Shown: piece after piece, positions 6,426-7,562 of the stretch
How the letters are laid out: each line of letters starts with the position of its first letter
Numbering within the stretch: position 1 is the stretch's first letter
Source of the DNA: Pseudomonadota bacterium
GTDB taxonomy: Bacteria > Myxococcota > Myxococcia > Myxococcales > Anaeromyxobacteraceae
Assembly: GCA_023411405.1 (NCBI GenBank)
Contig: JAEYOU010000500.1
Location: 1-7,562, forward strand
Length of the DNA: 7,562 bases
Reading direction: 5' to 3'
The notes under the pieces: model-generated
What the model saw: the letters and a program-made list of their open reading frames with translations, nothing else
What the model was told of the DNA's origin: nothing
Databases searched by the model: none
Translations under genes and position numbers: made by a program

Positions 6426-7562
6426 GGGGAGCGGCCCCCACCGCCGCCCCGCTCGCCTCAGCCACCGCGGGCGCCGCCACCCGCACCAGCGCGGGGAGCA
6501 CGTAGCGCACGCGCGTGTACGCGCCGGGCCTGCTCTCCACCTCGAGCCCGTACGGCGCCCCGTAGTTGAGCCGGATGCGCCGGTGGACGTTCGAGACGCC
6601 GATCCGGTACAGCCCGCCCTGCTCCGGCGCGGCGTCGAGGAGCCGCGCGGCCCGATCCGGCTCCATGCCGGCGCCGTCGTCGCTCACCTCGACGACGAGC
6701 ACCCTGCCCGGGACGACCTCCGCGCCCGGATCGCGGCAGGGCGCCGGCGGCAGGGATCGCTCCTCCACCCGCGCGGCGACGCGGATGGTCCCGCGCGCCT
6801 GCCGGGCCGGAGCGCCGCTCGCCCCGCCCGAGAAGCCGTGCAGGATCGAGTTCTCGACGATGGGCTGGAGGATCATCCGGAGCGTGAGGAGCGCCTCCGT
6901 CCCGGGCTCGAGCGCCAGCGCCAGCGCGAACCGCTCCCCGAACCGTACCTTCATGATCCCGACGTACGCCGTGACGTTGTCCACCTCGCGGGAGAGCTCC
7001 GCGAGCCGCTCGGCGCCGGAGTAGCTGTCGGAGAGGACGCGCATGAGGTCGCGCGTCATCCCGGCGATGCCGTCGGCGCGCGCCGCGACCGCCATGAGGC
7101 GGATGGAGTTGAGCGTGTTGGCGACGAAGTGCGGGTCGATCTGGTACCGGAGCGCGTCGAGCTCCGCCGAGAGCCGCTCCCGCTCGCTCCGCGCCCGCTC
7201 CTGCACGAGCCGCCCGGTCTCCTCCACCATCGCGTTGAACCCGTGGGCGAGCTCCGCCAGCTCGGCGATGTCCTGGGCGCCGGCGCGGACGCCGTAGTCC
7301 CCCTTCGCCACGCGCCCCATGTGCCGGACCACCGCGCGGATGGGACCGGCGACGCGGGCGAAGAAGACCTCGGCGTAGAGGAGGAAGGAGAGCGCGAGCA
7401 GCGCGACCGCCGGGTACAGGTACCGCTGGTACGCGCCGACCTTGCCCGAGAGCGCGGCCTTGTCCGCGAGGAGCGCGAGCGTCCAGCCGGTGGAGCGCAT
7501 CGGGTAGAGCGTCGCGAGCCAGGGTCGCCCGTCGGCGCGGACCTCCTGCGCCGAGACCCCAC
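6418..7562 (-). CDS. YesM-type sensor histidine kinase, N-terminus outside the window
   Basis: The reading frame stays open from the stop at 6418 past the ATG at 7500 to the window edge, giving at least 380 residues. That ATG is not the start, because it falls inside a sensor-domain end (GRPWLATLYPMRSTGWTLAL, the tGW pattern of Cache-type extracytoplasmic domains). A membrane segment follows at about visible residues 47-70, then a HAMP linker to about 120. A His_kinase domain has the phospho-acceptor His144 in DPHFVANTLN, and the HATPase domain has an N box (QPIVENSILHG) and a G box (SDDGAGM). This layout defines the YesM/LytS-like group, which usually responds to sugars or other extracellular signals. 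The ATPase domain carries a Pro/Arg-rich insertion between the N and G boxes, and the C-terminus ends in an Ala-rich tail. Its partner is the overlapping downstream regulator. Confidence 0.93.
   Translation of the reverse strand, partial: GVSAQEVRADGRPWLATLYPMRSTGWTLALLADKAALSGKVGAYQRYLYPAVALLALSFLLYAEVFFARVAGPIRAVVRHMGRVAKGDYGVRAGAQDIAELAELAHGFNAMVEETGRLVQERARSERERLSAELDALRYQIDPHFVANTLNSIRLMAVAARADGIAGMTRDLMRVLSDSYSGAERLAELSREVDNVTAYVGIMKVRFGERFALALALEPGTEALLTLRMILQPIVENSILHGFSGGASGAPARQARGTIRVAARVEERSLPPAPCRDPGAEVVPGRVLVVEVSDDGAGMEPDRAARLLDAAPEQGGLYRIGVSNVHRRIRLNYGAPYGLEVESRPGAYTRVRYVLPALVRVAAPAVAEASGAAVGAAPRA

Noticed and set aside
7498..7500. ATG at 7500 as the start of the histidine kinase
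   Set aside because: The frame continues open upstream to the window edge with sensor-domain sequence leading into the conserved GW segment, so the true start lies outside.

Overview
The window is strongly GC-rich throughout, with G or C at most third codon positions. Every gene I can support is on the minus strand, so transcription runs from high to low coordinates. The binding protein has a Sec signal peptide with no lipobox cysteine, which suggests a Gram-negative cell with a periplasm. A high-GC proteobacterium or a myxococcal relative would fit, but nothing here fixes the taxon.

Layout in transcription order. (1) A YesM-type sensor histidine kinase (7562 to 6418), cut by the window edge, overlaps by 8 nt (2) a YesN-type response regulator with receiver and AraC-type DNA-binding domains (6425 to 5205). 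(3) A 137-bp gap holds a candidate promoter and two TGACG half-sites 20 bp apart next to its -35 box. (4) An extracellular sugar-binding protein follows (5067 to 3805). (5) A 76-bp spacer can fold into a two-tier GC hairpin and a smaller one. (6) Two MalF/MalG-type ABC permeases (3728 to 2793 and 2790 to 1951) come next, then (7) a family 1 glycoside hydrolase (1927 to 533). (8) A 73-bp gap contains a perfect 15-bp palindrome inside a promoter-like sequence. (9) The 5' part of a heme-oxygenase-like gene (459 to 1) leaves the window. It lacks the histidine expected as the proximal heme ligand.

Genes 1 to 7 read as one self-contained sugar-sensing and uptake locus. The kinase senses an extracytoplasmic signal and phosphorylates the regulator, which probably activates the binding-protein promoter. 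The importer brings in a small oligosaccharide or glycoside, and the cytoplasmic GH1 enzyme, which has no signal peptide, hydrolyses it. The GH1 gene suggests a beta-linked glucoside such as cellobiose, but the substrate cannot be proved from sequence. No importer ATPase is present, so a shared MsmK/UgpC-type ATPase elsewhere is likely.

The most unusual points are the heme-oxygenase-like protein with Arg in place of the proximal His, the palindrome embedded in its candidate promoter, the large hairpin between binding protein and permease, and the tandem half-sites upstream of the binding protein. No RNA genes, mobile elements or CRISPR arrays were seen.
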